DNA of 64,000 bases from Argopecten irradians (Eukaryota; Mollusca; Bivalvia; Pectinida; Pectinidae), in the NCBI RefSeq assembly GCF_041381155.1, contig NC_091147.1, positions 9,570,837 through 9,634,836 on the forward strand. Direction: 5' to 3'. Position numbers and translations under genes: made by a program. The notes under the pieces were generated by a model. It ran no database searches and was not told the DNA's origin. It worked only from the letters and a program-made list of their open reading frames with translations. This document shows, one piece after another, positions 35,033 through 46,249 of the stretch. How positions within the stretch are numbered: the first letter of the stretch is position 1; each line of letters opens with the position of its first letter.

Positions 35033-37752
35033 TCAGTTATCGCCGGCTGTGGGACGGTTTTCTGAAGAGTCTTTGACGTTAAACACATTGACCCATCCTT
35101 CGTCCTCCTCATCCTCCTCGTCATGATCGTGATCATCGTCATCGGACTCTTGTGTCATTAACATCTTCGAATCCTCAGCAATTCCAGCAATCTTGAGCCA
35201 CTTCCGGCGATTGCGCAGACATCCAGATAGCAGTGGCTTTGTTCCTGGGAATATTCTCGCCAATGTTTTATAAAGCGGAAAACAAATAAAGTCGATGAAC
35301 CCAACCTGTTGTTTTGGAATCTCGTCTGAGTGGCTCCTATCCATCATGGACATTGGTTCGAAACCATGTTGCTTTTCCTTATCTCCCTGATCGTAAAACT
35401 CCTGGTATAGTTGGTTTGTAGACGATTTGTTTGTTTTCCACGGTTTTGAAATTCCGCACAAATCACTGGCAGTCATCATGAGGTCTATTGTGGAATTCCT
35501 GCACTTTTGATCTGTTATGTCGAACGTTTTCCCGTCCAGGAGTGCTTGAAGAGTTTTCTGATTACCAAAATATAACGCTAGATCCGTTGCTAAGATGCAC
35601 TGACGGATAAGACCTAACATCTCTTTGTATTTCTCAGACGACAGGAAGGAGAATATGTCCTCAGTCTGTAGAATAGTGACAGTTTGTCTGTAATGGTGCT
35701 GCTCCATCACAGAAGTGGAGTACAGATTGGCCAACGGGAGCTTCATCTTCTTGAAGAAATCGTTATTGTAACCACGGTGATCGACGTCATGGCAGATACC
35801 GGCTACGATAAGTCCCATTTTTTCGTACTCCGTGAAGGTGTTGGGCAATGATACAATCATGCGCCACAGAGTGTGAGCCACGTGGAATCCATGCGGAAAG
35901 TTATGGTAGGGAATATTCCTGTAATTCTTTCTGACTGTCAAGATAAACTTCACGAGCTTCTCCCTTTCTATTCGATCTTTCCCCCAGAGTTCCTCAACCA
36001 TACGGATAAATAATTTCGGCAGAATTTCCAGATGAAACGGTGCGTAAAAATCATAAGTGTAGAATAATTTGGGTATCTCCCGTTTGTCGATACCTGGATT
36101 GTGAAGCAGATCCGTGTACGAAGCCTTGTGACACACGGTATGGTACTGAATAACTTCAATACACGCCTTGTTCTTCACTCTCTGGCGCTCCAGCGAACTG
36201 TAGAAGTTGTTGTAGTGTAGAGCTATTGCGCAGTAAGCCGTGAACATACGGAGTGCGCTTTCATCCGAGGTCGTGAAGTGATCTGAACGCATGCTGTTCA
36301 CCATTTGTATGACGCCTATGACGCAGTTCCGGTTGATGATGGGCATGCAAAGGATATTTTTTGTTCTATATCCGGTCAGTTTGTCTACTTCCTTGTTAAA
36401 TCGTGGGTCCTCGTATGCATCAAGAATGTTGACAACCTGGAATGAACATGTTTTCAGCTGTTGAACAATGTGTCTACGTAAATCAATTCAAAATGAAATT
36501 TTATAATTTTAAGTGTTAAATTATAAGCATAAATACTAAAGAAATCATTGTATTTTGCATCCTTCTTGCTACTCAGGATGCGAGATCGGTATTGTTGAGG
36601 TTTAAACGTTTCAATTAATATCTTAAATAATTTATTTCTGAGAGGTGTCTTTAATGAGTTAATTGACATCCAAAGATAAACCTTACAGAATAAGAAAACT
36701 GTGATTTCAAATCACGTTTGCTTTATCGGAAAAAATACAAATAATAGACTTACTTCGGCTGTTTTAGCAACGTGACCGGCAATGCCAACTCCTTTAGGAA
36801 AACGAATAATTTCTTTCTTCTCAAACAGAGGAATTCCAACAGTAGACTTTGCCCCTTCGTCGAAATAATTTGCGTAAAGTTCTTCTTTCTCGTGGTCAAC
36901 AAGGAAAAGAGAACAGCGATCGGCTTTCACCAGGTCCTTGGTGTGGCGCATTATTTTGGGAACTAGCTCTTCCGTTTTTGTTACTCCATCAAACAATTCC
37001 TTTGTATTCTCCAACAGAAAGTCGATCAGGAATTGTTGGGATATGAGCGACCTCTTGTCAATATTTTCACTGATGCAAGCGGCAATCCATCCAATTGTAA
37101 TATTAGCTATCTGTACGTCTGTCTCGATGAACGGCGTATTCCGGTGGAGCTCTCGTCTCATCTCGATAATGGCAGGAACATCTTTTGATTCTAGGACAAG
37201 AGGGACACACAGGACACTAGAGTTATTGGTTAACGCTTCATGGCTCTCAGCATCTCGAGCGAATCTGAAATATAAAACAATATGTCCATAAAATAGTACC
37301 TGCAAAATCAAGATATTAACAATGTATAATTCGTATAATTGTTTTTAAATTCGCAGAGAGAGAAACTCTCGAAGTTTTCATTTTGATAAATATTTTCGGG
37401 TATAATCTTTAGCGCGCAAATTGATTAAACTACAGATCATTATAACAACTCCGTTAAAAAGAGGATCTGACAACATCCCATAAAGAGTCATGTTCAGATT
37501 ACCTTTTTATCACGCGTTCTTAATTAAGATCACATCCAATTTCTACACCTTGCTACATCAATTGAAAATGCTATTTCGTCCCAGTATCCATATATGATTA
37601 GCTTTGTTGTGCTCTTTGGGCGAGATGACTACGTACACAAAAATAACTTTTCATTTTTTTTTCAAACTATTTCGTCCCCTGAAATTCACTGTCAAAATTT
37701 GCAGGCAGCAATTTGATTTGCAATTTACAATGGTCACTTGGGCATGACCGCT

Positions 37753-37787
<35 letters not shown>

Positions 37788-38976
37788 CTCTAATCAAACA
37801 TAGTGATAAAAGGAATGTCTTTTAATCAGATTGTTTAGCGCGCTGGTAATTCTCAACAGTAAAACGCTATACAGATCAATCTTTTCGCAGAAATTAGCTT
37901 GACCGCGAATATAGCTGTAACAAGAGAGGAGAAAGTGTAGCGGTCAGACCGGGATTCGAACCCGTGACCCCCGAAAACTGGGCGATTGATCTACCGACTC
38001 AACTGAACTACGTACCTTGTCATCGACCTAATGCAATTCCACTACATAGCAAATCTGAACAGTACTGTATATTGCTCGTTTAAGCATTTATTTTGTAATC
38101 TCTTTATCGACACTCCTTTTGGACACTTAGGTATTCAAACTGCACTTACCTCGAGTCGGAGGCCATGTCGGAAATCAAGATGGCTGTTTTCTTTTTCAGA
38201 GCCCTGCCAGCCACCGTACCTTTTATTACACATTGTACCATGTTTCCGTTTTCCATTAGATAGAACGTCTTGCTGTCCAGACCTTCCTGGACGTACAGCT
38301 TGTAGGAGTCTGCACGGACGATATGAATGAACATAGGACAGAAATCCTGTATTATAGAAATACAAGAGTCCTGTCTCTCTATGGCGGAAATCAGTTCCTG
38401 GCTGACAGGTCGTGTAGAGTCCTGGTCAAATAAATCCGAGGCCTTCCGAGGTTCAGGTGTCTTCGTTTGTGATTCATCCTCATCTTCAATGACGCCTTTC
38501 TTTTGACGTAACAGTTCCTCTAATGTATCAAGTTCGACTGTATCGTAAAGAAAGTCCAACAGAACTTGTGGGTGGACTGCCAGAAATTCGTCCACGTCTT
38601 TTTGGCGTAGAATCCTTTTATGTGGATTACCCCATTCCTTATTTGGAAAATGTGCCGGTAGAATCCCCGATCTAGGGTCAACAGACGATACCGGCACACG
38701 GTTCACGTTGAACAAAGGAGCCTTGTTTCGCTCATCATTCCCACTCTCGGCTATGCTGTCTATTGTCGAGCTTCTTGCTGCGTTCACAGACGAGCGTTTG
38801 GATGCCTGGCTGATAGACGATCGCTTTGATGTTTGGTTGATAGAAGACCGCCTGGATGACTGGCTGATGGATGAGCGCCTCTTTGCTTGGTTAGCGGAGG
38901 ACTTCTTGGATATCCGAACTTCGGAACTTTTACCGGATTCCGGCGCCGGTTTGGCAGAAGAAGATGCCTTCTTCAT
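35033..38976 (-). CDS. PDE-B: GAF-GAF-HDc cyclic-nucleotide phosphodiesterase (PDE5/6/11 type), 3 exons, 913 residues
   Basis: Same reaction and domain plan as PDE-A. Exons (minus): 38976-38150, 37264-36754 and 36436-35033; introns of 885 and 317 bp are GT-AG and sit at the same positions and phases (2, then 0) as in PDE-A. The frame is open upstream to a TAG, but the first in-frame ATG is 38976 with AAA before it. Residues 33-72 hold four and a half 9-residue repeats, [RK]RSS[IV][SN]Q[STA]S, with basophilic-kinase sites. GAF-A follows at about 190-335, GAF-B about 360-525. The catalytic domain has YHNFPHGFHVAH (His624, His628), ICHDVDHRGYNN (His662/Asp663), TASDLC (Asp771) and KQQVGFID (Gln823). 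The C-terminus is very acidic (875-893, mostly D/E). NKFDE in GAF-B is degenerate (NS for NK). cAMP versus cGMP preference is not decidable from sequence alone. Confidence 0.92.
37755..37782. repeat. Poly-T run
   Basis: A 28-base T run in PDE-B intron 1, about 155 bp from the tRNA-like fragment. Read on the minus strand it is a poly-A that lies downstream of that fragment, so it may be the tail of the same SINE. Confidence 0.6.
37938..38016 (-). mobile_element. tRNA-derived fragment (SINE or tRNA pseudogene) in PDE-B intron 1
   Basis: On the minus strand TAGTTCAGTTGAGTCGG resembles an A box and GGGTTCGAATCCC is a perfect B box, at roughly tRNA spacing. The T arm pairs at four positions, but the acceptor and anticodon arms do not, so this is not a working tRNA gene. 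With the poly-A on the same strand farther on, a SINE is most likely. Confidence 0.55.
38761..38880 (-). repeat. 27-bp coding repeat in PDE-B (9-residue kinase-site repeat)
   Basis: This stretch encodes RRSSISQSS, RRSSINQTS, KRSSISQAS, KRSSVNAA and RSSTID in a row. The 27-bp period is visible in DNA as well. Because 27 is a multiple of three, copy-number change keeps the frame. The opposite strand is also open, giving an acidic mirror frame that I reject as a gene. Confidence 0.85.
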
Positions 38977-38993
38977 TTTGCGGATGTCACCAT
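38973..38993 (-). promoter_or_regulatory. Upstream ORF (6 codons) overlapping the PDE-B start
   Basis: ATG GTG ACA TCC GCA AAA TGA begins 17 bases before the PDE-B ATG and in another frame. Its stop overlaps the main start in the four-base form ATGA. The upstream ATG has G at -3 and G at +4, a good context. Such overlaps can reduce initiation or couple it by re-initiation. It matters only if transcription starts upstream of 38993. Confidence 0.5.
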
Positions 38994-39045
38994 GCCTGTT
39001 TACAATGATGCTAGGCAAGACCTATCGATTGCGTCATTGCATCTA

Positions 39046-39090
39046 TGACGTCATAGAAACAACAAGAGACTATCCGGTATTGTGACGTCA
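39046..39090 (-). promoter_or_regulatory. Paired CRE sites upstream of PDE-B
   Basis: Perfect TGACGTCA at 39046-39053 and 39083-39090, 37 bp apart, about 70 and 107 bp before the start codon. A half-like GCGTCAT lies at 39031-39037. On the minus strand the far CRE is directly preceded by TATTTTA. The spacing mirrors PDE-A (34 bp). CREB/ATF binding is inferred. Confidence 0.6.
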
Positions 39091-42000
39091 TAAAATAAGA
39101 GTGTTACATGCCCGGGCATACTTGTCCGTTAATAAGATCTGTCCGAAGATTGTATAATTTGACGATATTTACACTAGCGTTAATAAAATTAGTATGTCGG
39201 ATATATTTCTTAATCACTGTTGTTTTTAGATTCCAATCAGAATGATTAGACAACCAACAAAGGTAAATAATACATAGCATATAGAGTATCGGAGGCGCCC
39301 ATCTGTTTGATGTTTGGAAAAGGATTTAAATCACTGGTTAAGCTGTGAATATATATCATAAAAACATTTTTACTAACTTGGCATTAAATATATACATTAT
39401 TTTGAAATATAAAAAAGAGAGAATAGGCATAAAAATAAGTAAAACTATTGTGATATAATTTTGATCAGCATCACAAATTGAGAATAAACAATGATTTTAC
39501 ATGTAGGATATACGTCGATGTAAATGACTGAAACATCCACGTATAGTTTTAATGTTAAAGGTTAGAGAAAACAAAGAAAGAGATTATTGAGATAATAGGA
39601 TTTCTGATGTCTATCAAAGTTTGAGACGACATGCTGGCGTAGAGGTCACGGGAAATATATACAAATACAAATTGGGTAGTATGTTGTCTACATCTAAGAC
39701 AGAATTAAATTTAATGTAGAAAGTAATGTATCAAAATAGTGCTAAGTGGAAAACAATAAGCTGGATTAGTGTCAACATGTATAGCTTGTGTAATATGGTA
39801 AGGAACGGCTTTGGGATAATGTCTAGTGTTACGGTATCTCTATTTAAAATCTAAGGGCGATAAATACGTTATGATATTAAGGTTAAAGAACCATTATAAA
39901 CAATATATAAATGTGTATTGGCGGGGCGTATTTAATGTGTTGGTTATATAATGGTATTGAAACGTCAACGTTTCGTAGTTATTTAAGTAGGTTCTAGTTC
40001 TACTTAATAAAGCTGATAAATTTATTTATTAGCAATATACAAATATACATTAAAGCTGCTCACCAAGACTCAGATGTTGTAAGAATAATGACTTAATATT
40101 TATTCTTTTAATGGTTAAACTGAGGATCTTTAGCATCACCTCAACAAACATCAAAGACTTTTTGAAACTTCTTTACAGTAATAGCTAAAAATAATATCAA
40201 GCCGCTAACATTTCACTGTACATAGAATAAATATATAAATAGATAAATAAATAGATAAATAACAGGATAATCAAAGATAAAACAAAAAGTACAAACATTA
40301 TAGGTAAGAAGAAAGGTGTCAGTTTGAAAACCACTTAGGACTATCAGCCATAATAGTCACATTAGGAAAGTCAATACCACTTGTCACCGTTTTATACCCT
40401 AGATCAACGTGTTGTCCACTATTACACAACCACGTGCTCTCTGGGAGTACCGTAGGAATTTGACATAATTCATAATTCGAATTTAAATCGGATGTCAGCG
40501 AAATCATTGCTTAGGAAACAAAACAAAGCAAACAGGATAATATCTCCGGTCGCATCTTACCCCAGATAACATTCCTCTCCGCTACTGTTTCTCTCGTTTA
40601 TCAATCTGGTGGGGAATTTAAGATTAATCCGCGCGTCAGAAAAGTCAAGAATCGCGACAGGAAGATATTTCTGTTACCTGGGACACCACTGTTTACTTCG
40701 ATATCCACCGGTGTAGGGAACCTATGGCCTCGTTGTAATTCCATTTGTCGATTATTTGGGCCCCTGCTGCTTTTCAGGTATCGATGTGTATTTTCGAGAG
40801 TATTTGATCACCAGTTGTGTTTGGTGCAGAAAGGCTATACTAGTAATGTGAAAAACAACGAACTACGTCTTCTGAATTTTTTACACTCTATTCGAAACAT
40901 GACGTCATAGATATATAGCGTCGTAACGTTGTATTTGAAGTACATTTACGATACCACCATTTCCAAAAGAATGATTAGTGAAGTGAAAAATCAAGTTGTA
41001 TCCTTATGTACATTTTTTTGTAACTTATGTGGAAAAAATACTTTACACAGACAATATTTTTTTCACGTGATTGTTTTCCACGTGAAATTAACATTTTTTG
41101 TCCCGGTTCACATGAAATTCAAATGAAGAAATATTGCCTGTGGGTTCTCCATTTTTTTTTTTAATTTTTGACTAAAGTTCTGTTCGAAAAATCGGATCCA
41201 GGAATAGAATGATTCTTTCATTTTGTAAATAATACTGATTTCATTGATTTTTTTATCAGCATATTCCGTTTTTGATTATTAGAAATTATCTATCCTTACG
41301 GTTAGGTATTGATTGTGACGTCATATGAGCATAACGACATGGTTTTTTTTTCAGAGTTCGCTCTCAAACTAATGACGTCGCAATAGATACCTACCCACAA
41401 GGGAGGATAACTCTGTAATATGCAAAGACGGAATTCCATAATTATAAAACAATGTGTAGTATGTTACCAATTTGGAAAGTTAATACCCAGGCTAAAGTTT
41501 ATCAATCCAGCATTGATTTGTACTTTGTATGTAGACGCCGGGGAATCATTTCACAGCGGGACAATGTTCTCCTGTCGTCTCGCTAAACACAAACAACCAC
41601 GCTGGTTTAGAATTCTGTCCCCTTTTAAAAATTAAGATGGTCTGATTACAAACTTATCAAACTAGTTCCATATGAACTAAGTCACAGCGTCAACAAATTG
41701 ACGTCTTTCTTGCAAAATTAGAGCGACTTTGTTAGAAAATAGATTTGTTGAAAAACAGTACATGTAAAGGGGATTTTTGCTTATGTGTAAGATGCACAAC
41801 TCGTGGTTTCAATTTTTATCTGGGAAATTCACTTCTGATCACGGTTTCTGTAAGAAATAATAATAAAGAGGTTTAAGAGCAAACCCTTTTATTCGACTAG
41901 GGAAATCACAAATATATAACGCGAACCTGGAGAGTTGATAGAGAATGAGTCTTATCTTTTTGTAATCAAGCACAGAATCATTTGGTAAAAGATGAGAGGA

Positions 42001-45000
42001 AATGGAAGGAGATGGGCGACATGAGACTTTCTTTCACACACGCTGATGCGATAGCTAGATGTAAACACAATAAAACACATTTTTGTGATAAATTGTCTGA
42101 TGCATGTATGCGGTGTGTTATTTTCAAAGTTTCCTCAAACCTGCCTGCGTAGAGTGTTGATATAATCCGACTCCGTGAGGAAAATGGAAATCTAATGGTG
42201 TTTCACGCGTCGTTATAATGCATATTGATAGTCAAGATCGTCCAGGTCAGTTCAAGGTCATCCGGGGTCAGGGTAAGCCCTATATATCATGTACATATTG
42301 ATTTTCAAAAGACTTGGGGTGTCGGTTAGGTTTATCGCGTTATTAGGACTTGTAAGGAATGATCTTTTCTGATTGGTCCGTTTCAAAACCGTTTGAGTCA
42401 ATTATGGATTCTTTATGTAATCTTACTTTTGACGTCAGTAACGCAAATATCTTAATCCGTCAACTACTTAATAATAAAACAAATTTGCGCATTTTGATCA
42501 TTATAAAAATATTTTGATAATGATCAGGAGACAGGGGGATAGGAGTCAACATTTGACCACATTCACTTTAACTTACATATTATTTTTGTTCATACTTGAC
42601 CTAATGTGAAGTTTGCCAAATTTGAGCTCCCAGAAAACAATATATCAGAGTAAAAATGATAATATTCTGTATAGTCAATACCTTACTTTACAGGATTTCG
42701 ATTTATACGTTTATGTCAACTTCGTAAATTACGGTCCTTTTCCAATCGCGACATCTCGAAGTAATTTCCGTGAATCTCATCCGATTGGGTCCTTTTCGTG
42801 ATCTGACGGAAATGTCCGAAGCGTCGCGAAAATACCCGAAGTAACGCATCACAAATCGATTTAAACTGTCAATAATCACCTCCATAACGCATGTGCAGTT
42901 TTTGCATATTTATGTGTTTGATGTTTATATCGACTGATTTTGGTGATATACAAAATTGTCCCAGCTTGTTGTTGTCTTGGCTACATCCGGTTCCATATAT
43001 TGTAACGTCTATAAAGTGATTACAAAAAATGAATGCTTCGGTTGGATATAACCAATTAATGTTATACCTGTGCTGTTAGTACAATTGTCATGTCGAAGCA
43101 TTTACCATGACATGATAATGACAGTAATGGTTAATATCATTAGATTTTGATGACAAAGGACGTTAAAATTGGATGTTTCTGTAGGTAATATGATTCACTG
43201 GTCTTTATGTAACATATACATATTGTACAGAAATGTGGGTCGATATGTATAAAATGGGAAGGTTTTTGATCAAAGTGTAGCTGCACTATATCCTTTTGGA
43301 CGGTCGTAACGTATTTATGCGTAATTATGCATTTGCCCCTTTTCATCCACCCTTCTGGAGCCCCACTGAGACCCTTGAAAACTAAATACGAGTTTTTTTG
43401 AAAAGGAGATATCGATTCGGTCAATGCATTAGTGACGTCAAAAATCACCTTTGAACGTGCCCAAATAAGTCAAAAATTGAGGTCTGAAATCCGGATTTTA
43501 ATGTGCGCCCGGAAACCTCTCGTTTTGAGCAAAATTATGAAGATACAGATATGCAGATGGTCTTACACGATAGAAAAGATATCAAAGTAAGAGAAAATAG
43601 AGAGAAAGGGAAAAGAAAGGGGAAAATAGCACCGATTAAAAAAAAAAAAAAAAAAAGTCCCACGAGCAGGTATCTGCCTCCCATGACCAGTGCGTGGTGA
43701 CCTTTAGGGGACTTCCGGTGACTGTTTTTGCTTGTTTGCAGTGTGTACTATTTGTTATTATTGTGAAAATGGCATCAAACTGAAATCTAGATGCAAACTG
43801 CTTTCATAAGTGGTATTTGTTATAACCTACTATCAAAATTGAGTCGGTTTCGAATCTTGGCGCCGTCGAAAGGATATAACGTTGTTTCTTTTTCTCTTAT
43901 AACGTAGTTATCAGACGGTTCACACAAAAGCTTTTTAATAAAATACCTGTTCACTATAATTCATAATCGATCCATCAAATGCATATACAATTCATACAAC
44001 TAATTGCTACAGTTTAATATTTGAGAAACATAATTATTTCAAATTTCCTTTGATGCATTTTATTTCTAGGCAATAAAATCCGTTTATACCTACAAATGTG
44101 ACCAATTTTATTTTCAATGTTGATCAAACGCTATTTAGAGAAAAAGACGTTATAATAATCATTTTCTGTAGCCTAGTGTATAAAACTAAAAGATAAAACC
44201 GGACAATTAAATATAGGTGGTTCGTGAGGTGACATCAAAAGACAAATAATAGATACATGTATATAGTGAAATAGGAAATGTGGAGGAAGGGACAGGATAT
44301 TAAAAACAATTCAATTTTATCGTTAAAAATAACAAAAAGAGAGACATGGTGCACCTGATCCACACGTCTCTCTATCAGTCACGTGTTAATCAGGTATTAC
44401 ATCAGGTGTGATATTGATTATATTTATGTTGTGTTTTGGACACATGTACATATACGTCTATAAGATATATCAAATGTCAATGTCGCTGATCTTCACAAGT
44501 GCTTATTGAGGATATTTGATATAAAGTGAATATAATTATGGTTTTTGTTATGGTCAATGTCTATAAATCCATATAGTACGTGTCTTATATTATCTCAATC
44601 ACGGACTGTATTCATATTACAAGTAACAAGAAATCAACTGGAAATAGGAACAAGTGTCAGAGATACTTTTTGAAATTTGTGAAATTTTAAACTCAGTGAA
44701 TATCTCCTCTTAGTCATTTTATAGGACATTTGATGTAGCTACACGTCATGTTATAACTAAACCATCCTCTAACCGTTGTTACTGCTGTTTTTAAAGTGTT
44801 TTACATCGTGTAAAAAACTTAATGTCGACGTCCTGTAGCGAAACGTCACATTTCTGTCAAATAACACTTTCACTTGGATGTTTATCAATATACATGTAAA
44901 TGGAAACGGAAAACGCGATCGTTCCTATGAACCATGCTATATATGTACTGCAGAAATAAGCTTATGTCTAAATAGTGTTTGGGCTGATAATGTTAGCATT

Positions 45001-45862
45001 CAGAAACACGAGTGTACATTTATAAGTATGATATTGTGTAAATAATACACCCGTACAGTAGTAAAGGAATATATATTTTTACTTGACAAGAGGTATATTG
45101 GACCACGTATAGCAAATCGATAGCGCTTAGCCCAGGTGGGTAGACTCGACACACAGTGTTTAAGGTAACACAGGTATATTGGGGTTTAAAGCTGCCCTAA
45201 TGTGCATGGTCGTCAGTATCAGTCGAGAGCGGCCGTGGTGACGGAGCGAGTGTGTATCTCCGAGTTATACTGTGATCAGGTGGAAATATACCAAACGTGG
45301 ATTTTACATTATATGTTGTGTTTGTACCTGTTCAACAGTAGATACACTAATACTGATAAAGGACGTAAATCACAGACAGTGATTCTGGAGGTATATACAA
45401 CTTATACCTACCTGTGTTATTTTCACGTGGTCACGAGAGCACCATCAGGGTACCTGGTAGTTTGACACCCGATACATCTACATCTGAACGTAAACAAAGT
45501 TGGTCTATCTATACTTTCGGATTAAAAGGAAATGAGAGTTTACGCGACCACGTATACAGGTATCCTATATATACAAAGTCACCAGACTTTCGAATTGAAA
45601 GTGTGATTTAAAATTCAATCGGAAAAAGGATTTAACACTTATCTAATTTACATAAACAAGGACGTTTATGAAGAACTGCGGGTGTTTAAAAACAGCATTT
45701 CGATGTTCTTTAGTAACACGGATATCTTAGCGTTCGCAGTGTCTGGGATGTCACTTCGTCAGATTAAACGAACATTACGTTAAATCGAAGAACATAAGAA
45801 AAAGATTGATCTACATCATACCTTTGATCTCTAGTGACATTGTCATCTGGTATTCAGTTCTT
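39091..45862. other. Gene-poor stretch upstream of PDE-B
   Basis: Apart from the CRE sites, no coding motif was found on either strand. A poly-A run of about 18 bases lies at 43640-43656. The open frames at 40319, 41420 and 45202 lack motifs, splice context or (45202) an ATG. Confidence 0.4.
40900..43440. promoter_or_regulatory. Four more perfect CRE palindromes upstream of PDE-B
   Basis: TGACGTCA occurs at 40900-40907, 41316-41323, 42430-42437 and 43433-43440. Near matches are TGACGTCG at 41372 and TGACGTCT at 41700. With the proximal pair this makes six perfect sites in 4.4 kb. No open frame with motifs is seen in the interval. They may form a distal enhancer of PDE-B or belong to an unseen transcript. 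Confidence 0.4.
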
Positions 45863-45870
45863 TATAAATA
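45863..45870 (+). promoter_or_regulatory. Candidate TATA box for first exon 1a
   Basis: TATAAATA about 155 bases before the candidate start at 46018, preceded by mixed sequence. It would place transcription start near 45895. Confidence 0.25.
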
Positions 45871-46017
45871 TTAGTTTTAATGTAAGGAACCGGGATGTCC
45901 CCGTATTAGTGTGGACTGAGTGACGGACATGTATTCTGTGTTTTTATACCTACGTGTTACCAGGGATACACATTACAGGTGTTTATCTTCCCTAATGGAT
46001 ACGTACGTACTGTGAAC

Positions 46018-46097
46018 ATGGACGCTTACTTAAAACGGACGTATGGACAGAAGAGGACCGGGAATGGACAGAACAAGTACCCGTTCTGGGACTACAG
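46018..46097 (+). CDS. Candidate alternative first coding exon 1a of an unrecognised gene
   Basis: ATG at 46018 (A at -3) opens 26 codons, MDAYLKRTYGQKRTGNGQNK then YPFWDY, and the exon ends TACAG with donor GTAAGG at 46098. The split codon AG|N gives Arg or Ser, phase 2. Composition is polar and basic with few AT-rich codons, unlike the flanks. The exon at 49828-49865 ends with the same TACAG|GTAAG and the same phase, so both could splice to one common downstream exon. I do not recognise the protein and found no acceptor exon in the window. Confidence 0.4.
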
Positions 46098-46173
46098 GTA
46101 AGGAATACAATGTAACAATGGGTAGGAGATATTATTATCTAGATTGGTTATGTTATAATAATTTTCACTTCCG

Positions 46174-46232
46174 CCATCATCATCATTATCATCATCACCA
46201 GCATCCTCATCATTGTCGTCGACGACGACGTT
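46174..46232. repeat. (ATC)n / (GTC)n trinucleotide run
   Basis: Imperfect CATCATCATTATCATCATC followed by GTCGTCGACGACGACG. It lies about 75 bp after the donor of exon 1a. Confidence 0.85.
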
Positions 46233-46249
46233 GAACATTCCATATATCA

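Noticed and set aside
37938-38016. A functional tRNA gene
   Set aside because: The B box is perfect, but acceptor and anticodon arms do not pair.
39018-39018. PDE-B start at 39018
   Set aside because: The codon there is TTG; the first in-frame ATG is at 38976 with a good context, and an in-frame TAG lies just upstream of 39018.
38708-39085. Plus-strand open frame of 125 codons
   Set aside because: It is the mirror of the PDE-B kinase-site repeat and exon 1.
45202-45465. Plus-strand frame of 87 codons
   Set aside because: It starts with GTG, has no motif and no splice context.
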